Shown here: piece after piece, positions 24,659-32,749 of the stretch
How the letters are laid out: every line of letters starts with the position of its first letter
Numbering within the stretch: the first letter of the stretch is position 1
NCBI RefSeq assembly: GCF_015547515.1
Contig: NZ_JADMVE010000001.1
Location: 124,001 to 188,000 of the forward strand
Source: Eubacterium sp. 1001713B170207_170306_E7
GTDB lineage: Bacteria > Bacillota > Clostridia > Eubacteriales > Eubacteriaceae
Length of the DNA: 64,000 nucleotides
Direction of reading: 5' to 3'
Notes under the pieces: generated by a model
Told to the model about the DNA's origin: nothing
Databases searched by the model: none
What the model saw: the letters and a program-made list of their open reading frames with translations, nothing else
Program-made: the position numbers and the translations under genes

Positions 24659-25417
24659 ATGGATTTAAAATTAAAAGGAAAAAATGCAGTGGTCACCGGA
24701 GCCTCCAGAGGCGTGGGACGAGCCATTGCACTGGGACTGGCAAAGGAAGGGGTTAACCTCGTGATTTGCGCCAGCCGCATGGGAGCCGCCATCGAAGAAG
24801 TGGCAAAGGAAGCGGAAAGCTATGGTGTCAAGGCCACCGCGCTGGCAGCGGACCTGGGATCCTCTGAGAGCACGCTGGCCTTTATGCAGGAAGCCGAACG
24901 GCTTCTGGGAGATCTGGACATTCTGGTCAACAACGCTGGTATCTGGCTCCAGGGCTGGTGCCATGAAATCCCGCTTGAGGACTGGCAACGCTCGCTGGAT
25001 GTTAACCTGACAGGGCCGTTTTTAACCTCTCAGTATTTTGCCAAATCCAATCTGGCGAAGGGGCGTCCAGGTAGGATCATCAACATCAATTCCCAGGCAG
25101 CCTTTAATGGCTCCACCACAGGTCATGCCCACTACGCGGCCAGCAAGGCTGGCATGGTCGCTCTGACCATCTCCATGGCCAGAGAGCTCTCCCCCAAGGG
25201 GATCACCATCAACGGAATTGCCCTGGGCATCGTGGCCACCGACATGACCAAAGCGTCCCGCGAGAACAAGCCAGGCTACTACGAAAGCCGTATCCCTCTG
25301 GGCCGTGTGGCCGAGCCCGAGGACATCGCCGGGATTGTGGTGTTCATGGCCTCCGAGCCGGCAGCCTACCTGACCGGAACCACCATTGACGCCACTGGCG
25401 GCATGCTGATGCGGTAA
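24659..25417 (+). CDS. Short-chain dehydrogenase/reductase (polyol or ketose oxidoreductase)
   Basis: A 252-residue classical SDR: TGASRGVGRAIALG cofactor loop, NNAG (residues ~87-90), catalytic Ser in ININSQAAF, and YAASK with the catalytic Tyr and Lys. C-terminal TGTTIDATGGMLM is typical of 3-oxoacyl reductase-like and sugar-alcohol dehydrogenases. In this operon it most likely oxidises a polyol or reduces a keto-sugar with NAD(P). It starts at ATG 24659, seven bases after AAGGGG. A pair of inverted repeats fills the 179-base gap to the kinase gene. Confidence 0.85.
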   Translation: MDLKLKGKNAVVTGASRGVGRAIALGLAKEGVNLVICASRMGAAIEEVAKEAESYGVKATALAADLGSSESTLAFMQEAERLLGDLDILVNNAGIWLQGWCHEIPLEDWQRSLDVNLTGPFLTSQYFAKSNLAKGRPGRIININSQAAFNGSTTGHAHYAASKAGMVALTISMARELSPKGITINGIALGIVATDMTKASRENKPGYYESRIPLGRVAEPEDIAGIVVFMASEPAAYLTGTTIDATGGMLMR

Positions 25418-25523
25418 AAAATAGCCAGAGGCCGAAGCCGCTGTGCTATGGCCCAGGCCCAGTTTTAAAAATAGATTCTAAGTGGTTAAACGCGTATTAA
25501 AGAGTAAAGTTAAGGAGTATGTA

Positions 25524-26972
25524 ATGAAAAATTATGATGTAATCATTATCGGCGGGGGCATCACCGGTACCGGGATCGCCCATGAGCTGGCAAAGTACGA
25601 TGTGAAAACAGCCCTGATGGAACGGGGAATGGACGTGGGCATTGGCGCCACCAAGGGAAACGGCGGGGTGGTTCACCCGGGTTACGACCCGCATCCGGGC
25701 ACCCTGAAGGCCAAGCTGAACCCAGTGGGAGCCAGAATGTACCCGAAGCTCTCTAAGGAGCTGGGCTTTGGTCTACGCCATACCGGCACCCTGGTTGTCG
25801 CATACTCTGACGCCGACCTGAAAAAGGTAGATGAGCTTTTAGATAACGCCAAGGTTAATGGTGTCGATCAGGTTGAAAAAATCAACAGCGAACAGCTCAG
25901 AAACCGCGAGCCGTTCATGAACCCGGCGGCAGTGGGGGCGCTTCTGGCCCACACCACCACCATGATTGATCCTTTCGAGGTCGCCATCGCCTTTGCCGAC
26001 AACGCTAAGGATAACGGCACTGATATTTTAACAAACCACGAAGTTCAGGGCATTACCAGGGACGAGAATGGCCTCTTTACTGTGCGCACCTCAGCTGGGG
26101 ACTACAGAACCCGCTATGTGGTCGACGCCGCCGGTGTACACGCCGATGATGTGGCCGCCCTGGCAGGCATTCACGAATACCGCGTGCAGGGCCGCCACGG
26201 CAATATCTGTGTGCTGGACAAAGAACTCTCCACTCCCGTCAGCACGGTTATGTTTCCCTGCCCGAGTCCGGAAACCAAGGGTCTGGCACTGATCCCAACC
26301 GTCTCCGGCAACACTCTCATCGGCTCCACAGCCACCATGAAAGAGGACAAGGAGGATGTGACCAACGATGCTGAAGGTATTAACGAATTGATTGCCGGTG
26401 CCAGACATCTGGTACCCGATATCGACATCAGCAAAATTATCCGTACTTTTGCCGGCCAGCGCCCTGTAGCTCTGGACAATGGCAACGACTTTTACATCGC
26501 AGAGTCTGAAACCGTGCCGGGTTTCATCCATGCGGCGGGTATCCAGTCGCCAGGTGCGGCCTCCTCTCCGGCCATCGCTGAGTATGTCCGCGATCTGCTG
26601 GCCAACGCAGGCCTTGAGCTCAAGGACCGCGAGGGCTATAATCCTTACCGCGAGCCGGCACCGGATTTCAGCGAGCTGTCCGCCGAGGATCAGGACGAGC
26701 TTATCCGCAAAGACCCGGCCTACGGACGGATTGTATGCCGATGCGAGACCGTGACCGAAGGCGAAATCGTCGCCGCCATTCACGAGGGCGTGGGCGCCAG
26801 AACCGTTGAGGCTGTTAAACGCCGGACCAGAGCCGGTATGGGCCGCTGCCAGAGCGGCTTCTGCCAGTACCGCGTCATGCAGATTTTAGCCAGAGAGCTG
26901 GGGATTCCGGAAGAAGAAGTCCATTTCGAGGAAAAGGCTTCGCAGGTACTGTTTGGAAAACTGAAGGGTTAA
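25524..26972 (+). CDS. GlpA-type FAD-dependent (glycerol-3-phosphate) dehydrogenase with [2Fe-2S] domain
   Basis: A 482-residue flavoprotein. It begins with the FAD fingerprint DVIIIGGGITGTGIAHELA and has the DAO fold. The C-terminal BFD-like domain has four cysteines (CRCET near residue 420 and GRCQSGFCQYR ~33 residues later) for a [2Fe-2S] cluster. This is the anaerobic GlpA large-subunit layout. It should oxidise glycerol-3-phosphate or a longer polyol phosphate to the ketone phosphate. The ATG at 25524 follows AAGGAG; the longer frame starting at 25482 has no ribosome site. The next gene starts 13 bases later. Confidence 0.88.
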   Translation: MKNYDVIIIGGGITGTGIAHELAKYDVKTALMERGMDVGIGATKGNGGVVHPGYDPHPGTLKAKLNPVGARMYPKLSKELGFGLRHTGTLVVAYSDADLKKVDELLDNAKVNGVDQVEKINSEQLRNREPFMNPAAVGALLAHTTTMIDPFEVAIAFADNAKDNGTDILTNHEVQGITRDENGLFTVRTSAGDYRTRYVVDAAGVHADDVAALAGIHEYRVQGRHGNICVLDKELSTPVSTVMFPCPSPETKGLALIPTVSGNTLIGSTATMKEDKEDVTNDAEGINELIAGARHLVPDIDISKIIRTFAGQRPVALDNGNDFYIAESETVPGFIHAAGIQSPGAASSPAIAEYVRDLLANAGLELKDREGYNPYREPAPDFSELSAEDQDELIRKDPAYGRIVCRCETVTEGEIVAAIHEGVGARTVEAVKRRTRAGMGRCQSGFCQYRVMQILARELGIPEEEVHFEEKASQVLFGKLKG

Positions 26973-26985
26973 GGAGAGTAGAGCA

Positions 26986-28242
26986 ATGAAAATTTTAGAT
27001 TATGATGTAGTCATTATCGGCGGCGGCCCTGCGGGTCTGGGCGCTGCGGTTAAAGCAAAGGAAAACGGCGCCCGGGTAGCGGTCATCGAGCGAAACGACG
27101 AGCTGGGCGGTATCCTAAACCAGTGTATACACAGCGGATTTGGTCTTCAGTACTTTAAAGAAGAACTGACAGGGCCGGAATATGCCGAGCTGTTTATTAA
27201 TAAAGCCAAAGAAGCCGGTATTGATTGCTATTTAAAGACCATGGTCCTGGATATTACAGGTGACCTTAAGGTTACAGCGATCAATGAAGAAGGCACAGTT
27301 ATTTTTAACGCGGGAGCAGTGATTTTGGCCATGGGCTGCCGTGAGCGGACAAGAGGAGCGATTAAAATCCCGGGATCAAGACCAGCCGGCGTCTTTACGG
27401 CAGGCCTGGCACAGCGCTACGTGAATATGGAAAACTTTAAACCGGGCAGCAGGGTGGTCATTCTGGGCTCGGGCGATATCGGCCTGATCATGGCCAGACG
27501 CCTGACCTTGGAGGGGATCGACGTTGTGGGCGTTTACGAGCTCATGCCGTACCCCAACGGCCTGTACCGGAATATCAAAAATTGTCTGGACGATTTTGAT
27601 ATTCCGCTGTACCTGTCCACCACGGTTACCAAGATCAACGGCAGTGACCGGGTCGAATCCATTGAGGTCACCAGGGTTGACGAAAACCTTCAGCCAATAG
27701 AGGGGACTGAAGAAATCATAGAGTGTGATACATTATTACTGTCCATTGGTCTGATTCCGGAAAATGAGCTTTCCAAAAAAGCAGGCGTTAAGCTGAACCC
27801 GATTACCAACGGTCCGTTGGTCGACGACTCGCTTGAAACCAGCGTAGAGGGCATTTTTGCCTGCGGTAACGTGCTCCATGTCCACGACCTCGTCGACAAT
27901 GTTACCATGGAGGCAGAAGAAGCTGGCGCCAGCGCTGCCCGTTACGCCAAGGCGGCTAAAGCGAAGGAAGGAGACGCCATCGCTGTCAAGCCGGAAGGAC
28001 TTGTGCGTTACACTGTGCCTTCAAAAATTTATAAAGGTGAAAATGACCACGTCATTGTCAAGTTCCGCGTGGGGCGCCCGGTGGACAGCGCCAGGGCTGT
28101 GATCACAAGCGGCGGCGAGGTAGTCTTTGAAAGCAAGAAAGCCCGGAAATTTATCCCGAGTATCATGGAAGAAATCAAGCTGAAAGCAGAGCAGCTGGAG
28201 GCGCTTACAGAGCCCTTGGTAGTGACTGTAAAGGAGGCGTAA
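26986..28242 (+). CDS. NAD(P)/FAD-dependent oxidoreductase partner of the GlpA-like protein
   Basis: A 418-residue flavoprotein with two dinucleotide-binding sites: an N-terminal FAD fingerprint VVIIGGGPAGLGAAVKA and an internal NAD fold VVILGSGDIGLIMARRL (about residue 155), plus a C-terminal GIFACGNVLHVHDLVD. In Clostridia such proteins replace or accompany GlpB, passing electrons between the GlpA-type subunit and NAD. It is separated from its neighbours by 13 and 4 bases and has an AAGGAG ribosome site. Confidence 0.85.
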   Translation: MKILDYDVVIIGGGPAGLGAAVKAKENGARVAVIERNDELGGILNQCIHSGFGLQYFKEELTGPEYAELFINKAKEAGIDCYLKTMVLDITGDLKVTAINEEGTVIFNAGAVILAMGCRERTRGAIKIPGSRPAGVFTAGLAQRYVNMENFKPGSRVVILGSGDIGLIMARRLTLEGIDVVGVYELMPYPNGLYRNIKNCLDDFDIPLYLSTTVTKINGSDRVESIEVTRVDENLQPIEGTEEIIECDTLLLSIGLIPENELSKKAGVKLNPITNGPLVDDSLETSVEGIFACGNVLHVHDLVDNVTMEAEEAGASAARYAKAAKAKEGDAIAVKPEGLVRYTVPSKIYKGENDHVIVKFRVGRPVDSARAVITSGGEVVFESKKARKFIPSIMEEIKLKAEQLEALTEPLVVTVKEA

Positions 28243-28246
28243 AAAT

Positions 28247-28618
28247 ATGAAAGAAGTAACAATGTGCTGCACAACCTGTCCGTCGGGCTGCGCCCTGGTC
28301 GTGACAGTGGACGGCGATAAGGCCGTCAAGGTTGAAGGAAACACCTGCAAGCGCGGGATCAAATTTGCCGAAAAGGAACTGGTAGCCCCTGAAAGAATGC
28401 TCACCAGCACCATTTTGGTGCGCTGCGGCGGTCAGGAATGCCTGATCCCCATCAAGTCTAAGGAGCCCATGCCAAAGGAAAAAATGCTGGACGCCATGAC
28501 CGCGATCAAGTCAGTGCGCCTGGACCACCCGGTTAAAATGGGCGAGGTCATTATCTCGAACATCGTGGACTGCGGCGTGGATATTGTCGCCTGTAAGTCG
28601 ATGGAAGGGCAGGCCTGA
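28247..28618 (+). CDS. DUF1667 protein, small Cys-rich partner of the dehydrogenase
   Basis: A 123-residue protein with an N-terminal CCTTCPSGCALVV followed by a Cys at GNTCKRGIKFAEKE, a likely iron-sulfur or metal site. DUF1667 genes nearly always follow GlpA-like and GlpB-like genes in anaerobes, so it is probably a third subunit or electron carrier of the complex. A strong GGAGG precedes ATG 28247. Four bases separate it from the flavoprotein gene and two from the aldolase gene. Confidence 0.88.
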   Translation: MKEVTMCCTTCPSGCALVVTVDGDKAVKVEGNTCKRGIKFAEKELVAPERMLTSTILVRCGGQECLIPIKSKEPMPKEKMLDAMTAIKSVRLDHPVKMGEVIISNIVDCGVDIVACKSMEGQA

Positions 28619-28620
28619 AG

Positions 28621-29490
28621 ATGTTAATAACCCTGAATGAAATCATGAAGGACGCCTACGCGAAAAGATACGCGGCGGGCGCCTTCAACACCGTTAATCT
28701 TGCCAGCATCCGCGCGGTGCTGGACGCGGCCGAAAAGCTGGACGCGCCAGTTATTTTACAGCACGCCCAGATCCATGAGAGCGTCGTGCCCTTAAAGGTC
28801 ATCGGGCCCGTCATGCTGGAAATGGCCAAGGCCGCACAGGTGCCGGTCTGTGTGCATCTGGACCACGGCGAAGATATCGACTATCTGCTCACCGCCATGG
28901 AAATGGGCTTTACCTCTGTCATGTTTGACGGCTCCGCCCTGCCCTACGACGAAAACGTGGCAGGGACCCGGGCAGTGGTACAGGCTGCTGCTAATTATAA
29001 TGTCTCTGTCGAGGCAGAGCTGGGCCGCGTCCTGCGGCCAGAGGGCGGCGGAGAACCCTCCGAGGAGGAAGCGGACCTCACACCAGAGGACTGCTACACC
29101 AGGCCCGAAGAAGCCCGGGCCTTTGTAGAAGCCACAGGCATCGACGCCCTGGCCATCGCCTTCGGTACCGCCCACGGCGTGTACGAAGCCGAGCCAAAGC
29201 TTGATTTTAACCGCATCGCGGAAATCCGCGCCGCGGTGGGGATGCCCCTGGTCATGCACGGCGGATCCGGCGTCGGCGACGCCGACTTCAGAGAAGCCAT
29301 TAAAAACGGCATCACCAAGGTCAACTACTTTACCTATATGTCCTTAGCCGGCGGCGACGCCGTCAAGGCCTTTTTAAAGGAAAACGCGGCCCGGCCCGAG
29401 ATTCGTTACGACGAGCTGGCCGAAGCCGCCAGGATCGCAATGCAGGCCCATGTGGAGCATGCCATTGGGATCTTTACCAAACAAGCCTAA
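28621..29490 (+). CDS. Class II ketose-(bis)phosphate aldolase
   Basis: A 289-residue FbaA/GatY/KbaY-family TIM barrel. The catalytic Asp and first zinc His are in VHLDHGED, with more zinc ligands in AFGTAHGVYEAEP and VMHGGSGVGD. The phosphate loop follows (KNGITKVNYFTYM). It should cleave a ketose phosphate to DHAP and an aldehyde, or run in reverse. As the last gene of the polyol operon it supplies the step that joins a longer ketose-1-phosphate to glycolysis. The sequence cannot separate fructose-, tagatose- or other ketose-phosphate specificity. Confidence 0.87.
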   Translation: MLITLNEIMKDAYAKRYAAGAFNTVNLASIRAVLDAAEKLDAPVILQHAQIHESVVPLKVIGPVMLEMAKAAQVPVCVHLDHGEDIDYLLTAMEMGFTSVMFDGSALPYDENVAGTRAVVQAAANYNVSVEAELGRVLRPEGGGEPSEEEADLTPEDCYTRPEEARAFVEATGIDALAIAFGTAHGVYEAEPKLDFNRIAEIRAAVGMPLVMHGGSGVGDADFREAIKNGITKVNYFTYMSLAGGDAVKAFLKENAARPEIRYDELAEAARIAMQAHVEHAIGIFTKQA

Positions 29491-29520
29491 TCCAAATCAT
29501 TGTTAGTATAAACCCTGTGA

Positions 29521-29562
29521 AAGCCGCCGGCGCATCCTCCCCGATCAGCCCGGCGGCTTTTA
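29521..29562 (+). terminator. Terminator after the polyol operon
   Basis: AAGCCGCCGG (29521-29530) pairs with CCGGCGGCTT (29550-29559), followed by a short T run. Confidence 0.7.
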
Positions 29563-29588
29563 CGTGGGATTCTTTAAGAATTCTTTAC

Positions 29589-29617
29589 TTTACAGGGAAA
29601 GACAGTTTAGGTATAAT
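29589..29617 (+). promoter_or_regulatory. Promoter of the small membrane-protein gene
   Basis: TTTACA (29589-29594) and TATAAT (29612-29617) are 17 bp apart. Confidence 0.7.
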
Positions 29618-29683
29618 TAGAAGTGCATTAATCTTCTTTGTTTTCAACAAAGAGTTATTCCAATCATTTTAAGGAGGTTGAAT

Positions 29684-30229
29684 ATGAACGCAAGCGGAAA
29701 AACCTTTATCAAGGTTACAGCAATTATTCTTATTATTTTAGGCGCCTTTTCTGCTTTAACTGGGGCACTGTCCATGGCTGGCAGCAGCATGATGGGCTCT
29801 GTGGCAAATGACCCGGCCGTACAGGACGCCCTTGCACAGGCAGGCTCATCTGTTTCGACAGATGAACTCGCGCGTATGGCTATGATCAGCGGAGGTATGC
29901 TGTTGGGAATGGGGATACTCTATCTGGTCGTTGGGATTTTAGGCGTTGTTTTTGCCAAGAATACCGGAAAAGCTAAGCTTTTAATGGTTCTCGGCGGGAT
30001 TGTAGCTATTCTGGCTATTATCAGCACAGTGATCAATATCGTCAACGGCGCCAGCATGAGCGGCGTTTTTATGGACCTGGCCTTTATCGTGCTCGTCGGC
30101 CTGTATTTTCTGGGCGCTAAGCTCAATAACGATGATGCCAAAGCCGAAATAGCTGCTGCGCAGACACCAGAAACAGTCGAAGTTGTCGAAGTCGAAATCG
30201 TCGGGGATGATCAGAACGAAGAAAAGTAG
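29684..30229 (+). CDS. Small membrane protein of unknown function (DUF4064-like layout)
   Basis: A 181-residue protein with four hydrophobic segments: residues ~8-30, ~66-88, ~95-115 and ~122-140. An acidic tail is rich in Val and Glu (PETVEVVEVEIVGDD). AAGGAGG precedes ATG 29684 by six bases, better than the TTG six bases upstream. It is monocistronic with a strong promoter and terminator. I recognise no catalytic motif. Confidence 0.7.
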   Translation: MNASGKTFIKVTAIILIILGAFSALTGALSMAGSSMMGSVANDPAVQDALAQAGSSVSTDELARMAMISGGMLLGMGILYLVVGILGVVFAKNTGKAKLLMVLGGIVAILAIISTVINIVNGASMSGVFMDLAFIVLVGLYFLGAKLNNDDAKAEIAAAQTPETVEVVEVEIVGDDQNEEK

Positions 30230-30250
30230 AAACTTAGGAAAAGAAATGAT

Positions 30251-30280
30251 AAAAAAGCATCCGAAAGGGTGCTTTTTGTT
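30251..30280 (+). terminator. Terminator after the small membrane-protein gene
   Basis: AAAGCATCC, GAAA loop, GGGTGCTTT and a T run. Confidence 0.8.
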
Positions 30281-30348
30281 TTGTGCGAAATCATTTTAAA
30301 GTTCCGGTTTAAGATATTTTATGAGAAAATTAATTTTTTAAATAATTA

Positions 30349-30400
30349 TATTAATATTATTGAAATAATAATTGACAATATTAATTTTTAGGTTTATATT
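30349..30400 (+). promoter_or_regulatory. Promoter of the DUF2089 operon with AT-rich inverted repeat
   Basis: TTGACA (30372-30377) and TATATT (30395-30400) are 17 bp apart. ATTAATATT (about 30349) and AATATTAAT (about 30378) form an inverted repeat around the -35, a possible operator for the DNA-binding-like DUF2089 protein. Confidence 0.5.
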
Positions 30401-30428
30401 ATAGATATAAAAAAGAGAAGGTGATGTG

Positions 30429-30803
30429 ATGTACCAGGTGATTAGCCGATGCCCTGTGTGTGGCGGCAGGCTTAAAGCCGTTAAGCTCCAGTGCGAAAAT
30501 TGCGATACCGCCATCGAGAATGATTTCTGCCTGAGCAAATTCGATTATCTCTCCGCAGAGGATCTGTTTTTTGCCGAGACCTTTCTGGTCTGCCGGGGCA
30601 ATATCAAGGAAGTGGAAAAGAGACTGAAGATTTCCTACCCGACTGTCCGATCCCGTCTGGACGGGATCATTGAGAAGCTTGGCGAAAAGCCCGAAAACCC
30701 ACTGCCGGTTTCAGAAACCCGGAAAAAGGAGATTCTGGACGCCCTTGAAAATGGGGAGATCACGCCCGAGGAGGCTCTGGAGCAGATGAAAGAAACCGAA
30801 TAG
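30429..30803 (+). CDS. DUF2089 protein: zinc ribbon plus helix-turn-helix-like region
   Basis: A 124-residue protein. The N-terminus holds a zinc ribbon (CPVCGGRL then CENC). The middle part, EVEKRLKISYPTVRSRLDGI, reads as a helix-turn-helix. The C-terminal EILDALENGEITPEEALEQM is the short SHOCT-like helix found in many stress regulators. The same helix motif starts the next protein. It probably is a transcription factor for its own operon. The start ATG 30429 follows AGAAGGTGAT. Confidence 0.8.
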   Translation: MYQVISRCPVCGGRLKAVKLQCENCDTAIENDFCLSKFDYLSAEDLFFAETFLVCRGNIKEVEKRLKISYPTVRSRLDGIIEKLGEKPENPLPVSETRKKEILDALENGEITPEEALEQMKETE

Positions 30804-30871
30804 CGGCCCGGCAAAACAGGCATTAGAATTTGAGGGCAGAACCGGACAGGTCTGCAGAAAAGAGGAATATA

Positions 30872-31297
30872 ATGGAAGAAAAAATGCGAATATTAAAAAT
30901 GGTAGAAGAAGGCAAAATTTCCGCCGAGCAGGCAGTGGGCCTGCTGGACGCGTTGGGCCAGGCAGCTCCGGCAGAAGCCGGAACACCGGCGGACACCCCG
31001 GAAGGCAATTGGATCGAGCCTGTTAGCACGAAGGGTAGCGGCTACGATGACAAAATGCTGCGCGTGGTCGTGGATACCCCGGAAGGGGACAAGGTGAATG
31101 TGCAGCTGCCCGTTAAAATTGTGCAGCAGATGCTCAAGGTTACCGGTAAACTGCCGATCCAGTGGGAGGGCTCCGAGAAAATTGATCTGGAAGCCCTGAC
31201 CACCGCCATTCTGGAATGTATTGATAATGAAACCCTTGGGACCATTGTGGATGTGAGTGCGTCAGATGGCTCGACCGTTAAAGTTTACATTGGCTGA
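30872..31297 (+). CDS. SHOCT-like N-terminal helix protein of unknown function
   Basis: A 141-residue protein. It starts with MRILKMVEEGKISAEQAVGLLDAL, the motif that opens many YvlB/DUF4097-type proteins and ends the preceding DUF2089 protein. The rest is beta-rich (DKMLRVVVDTPEGDKVNVQLPVKIV). The ATG at 30872 follows AGAGGAA. It is likely cotranscribed with its neighbours. In other Firmicutes such proteins belong to membrane-stress operons; that role is inferred here. Confidence 0.68.
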   Translation: MEEKMRILKMVEEGKISAEQAVGLLDALGQAAPAEAGTPADTPEGNWIEPVSTKGSGYDDKMLRVVVDTPEGDKVNVQLPVKIVQQMLKVTGKLPIQWEGSEKIDLEALTTAILECIDNETLGTIVDVSASDGSTVKVYIG

Positions 31298-31314
31298 CCC
31301 TGGAGGAGCAACCC

Positions 31315-31578
31315 ATGCACGTTGTAGTACATGAAGGCAACCTTCGGCTTTGGCTGCCCGTTCCGCTGCGGCTGGCCTCCCTCGCGGTTAACCTGGTGCC
31401 AGAGATCGCCTTTGTCAAAATGCGGGAGTCTGTTCCCGAGCCCTTCCGAGATCTGGTGACCAAGGATTATTTTAAGATGATCGTGCGGGACTGTACCTCT
31501 GTTCTGAGACAGTATAAGGGCCTCGAGATCGTCCACGTCGAGGCGAAGGAGGGTACTTATGTCTCCATCCGGATCTGA
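31315..31578 (+). CDS. Small protein of unknown function in the DUF2089 operon
   Basis: An 87-residue protein starting 17 bases after the previous gene, with a GGAGGAGC ribosome site before ATG 31315. The N-terminal half is hydrophobic but mixed (LRLWLPVPLRLASLAVNLVPEIAF); the C-terminus is predicted alpha/beta (GLEIVHVEAKEGTYVSIRI). It ends with the operon at a very strong terminator. Function is not recognisable; its position ties it to the SHOCT-like protein. Confidence 0.65.
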   Translation: MHVVVHEGNLRLWLPVPLRLASLAVNLVPEIAFVKMRESVPEPFRDLVTKDYFKMIVRDCTSVLRQYKGLEIVHVEAKEGTYVSIRI

Positions 31579-31630
31579 CAAACAGGGACAGGCAGGAGAT
31601 AAATATTTACCCTCGATAAAACGATTTCAA

Positions 31631-31674
31631 AACGCTATACTAAAGCAAAAGCTGCTTTAGTATAGCGTTTTTTT
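31631..31674 (+). terminator. Very strong terminator of the DUF2089 operon
   Basis: A perfect 17 bp stem, AACGCTATACTAAAGCA against TGCTTTAGTATAGCGTT, with a 5-base loop and a T run. Confidence 0.9.
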
Positions 31675-31691
31675 GGAAAGAGGTGTGAATC

Positions 31692-32612
31692 ATGAAACAG
31701 GAAATCTACCGGATACGGGGCGGCCTGCTGGCCATTCTGTTTATCCTGCTGTACGCGGCCATTCAGGCCTTTTATGTCGAGTACATCAATGCAGCCAGCC
31801 AGAGCTTTTTAGAAAGCGGCGGCACGCTGGCGGTGCCGGTCTATATCCGGTCCATGTTCTGGGTGTACCTGGTGCTTCTGGGGGCCCTGATCGGGGGCAT
31901 TGCCAACGACTTTAAACGCCGCAAAGCGCACTTGTCGGTTTTTAACCTGACCGTTGGCCTTGTGATGGCGGCTCTGGGCGCGTCCCTCACTGCCCTTATC
32001 GCGGTAGTCCCTCTGCGGGCCTCCCTCGCCAATGCTTCCAGCGGCCTTTTCCTTTTCGGCGGGGTTTTCCTGTATAAGGGGCTGCGTAGCGCGCCCAACC
32101 CTGAGCCCGTCTCCAAAAAAATCATGAACCTGATTCTGGCCATTATTCTTATCATGCTCTTTGTCGTCGCCTACGATCAGCTTCAGGCCCATATGACCGG
32201 GGCCATGGCGGCTGTGAGCATGGAGGAAAGAGTGGGGATAACAGGCAAAATCCTCGTGGTTTATAATTTTCTTGTCACGCCGCTGCTTACCCTGCTCCTG
32301 GCCGCAGGCGCCTGCTTTATCGCATGGTTCCACATGCCGAGACCAGTCTTTGACGTAAGACACCTGCTTTTTGCCTTGGTCTGCCTGGCGCTTTATGGGG
32401 GCATGGCTTATCTGATGCTTGTCGATCAGGCTTTCGGCCAGTTTTTAAATAATCTGTCGTTCAGCTCAGGAACTCAGATTATCAAAAGCGTCTGCTCGTC
32501 ACTGGCCTTTACCCTGCCAGTATTTTCAGGACTTTACTTCCTCAAGGCCTTTTTCAGAGGCGCGCCGGAGGTATGGATCAAAAAAGGCGGCAGGAGCAGC
32601 AAAAAGAAATAA
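31692..32612 (+). CDS. Multi-pass membrane protein of unknown function
   Basis: A 306-residue protein with about seven to eight hydrophobic segments, including residues ~9-28, 50-70, 82-105, 150-170, 198-215 and 225-245. The C-terminus is basic (KKGGRSSKKK), so it faces the cytoplasm. GAAAGAGGTG precedes ATG 31692. It stands alone between two terminators. No transporter signature or catalytic residue pattern is recognised. Confidence 0.7.
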   Translation: MKQEIYRIRGGLLAILFILLYAAIQAFYVEYINAASQSFLESGGTLAVPVYIRSMFWVYLVLLGALIGGIANDFKRRKAHLSVFNLTVGLVMAALGASLTALIAVVPLRASLANASSGLFLFGGVFLYKGLRSAPNPEPVSKKIMNLILAIILIMLFVVAYDQLQAHMTGAMAAVSMEERVGITGKILVVYNFLVTPLLTLLLAAGACFIAWFHMPRPVFDVRHLLFALVCLALYGGMAYLMLVDQAFGQFLNNLSFSSGTQIIKSVCSSLAFTLPVFSGLYFLKAFFRGAPEVWIKKGGRSSKKK

Positions 32613-32661
32613 GCGAAACGCCGGAATGACAAAAAATTCCGTGTAATTTCTCGCTTTTTTT
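32611..32661 (+). terminator. Terminator after the multi-pass membrane gene
   Basis: AAGCGA and CGGAAT pair with ATTCCG and TCGCTT in an interrupted stem, followed by a T run. Confidence 0.65.
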
Positions 32662-32749
32662 AAAAAACCAGCGGATAGTATGTTATAATAAGGGATAAGT
32701 AAACATTGACAATTGTTTAACTAAGAGCAATTCCAAATGGGAGGGAAAA

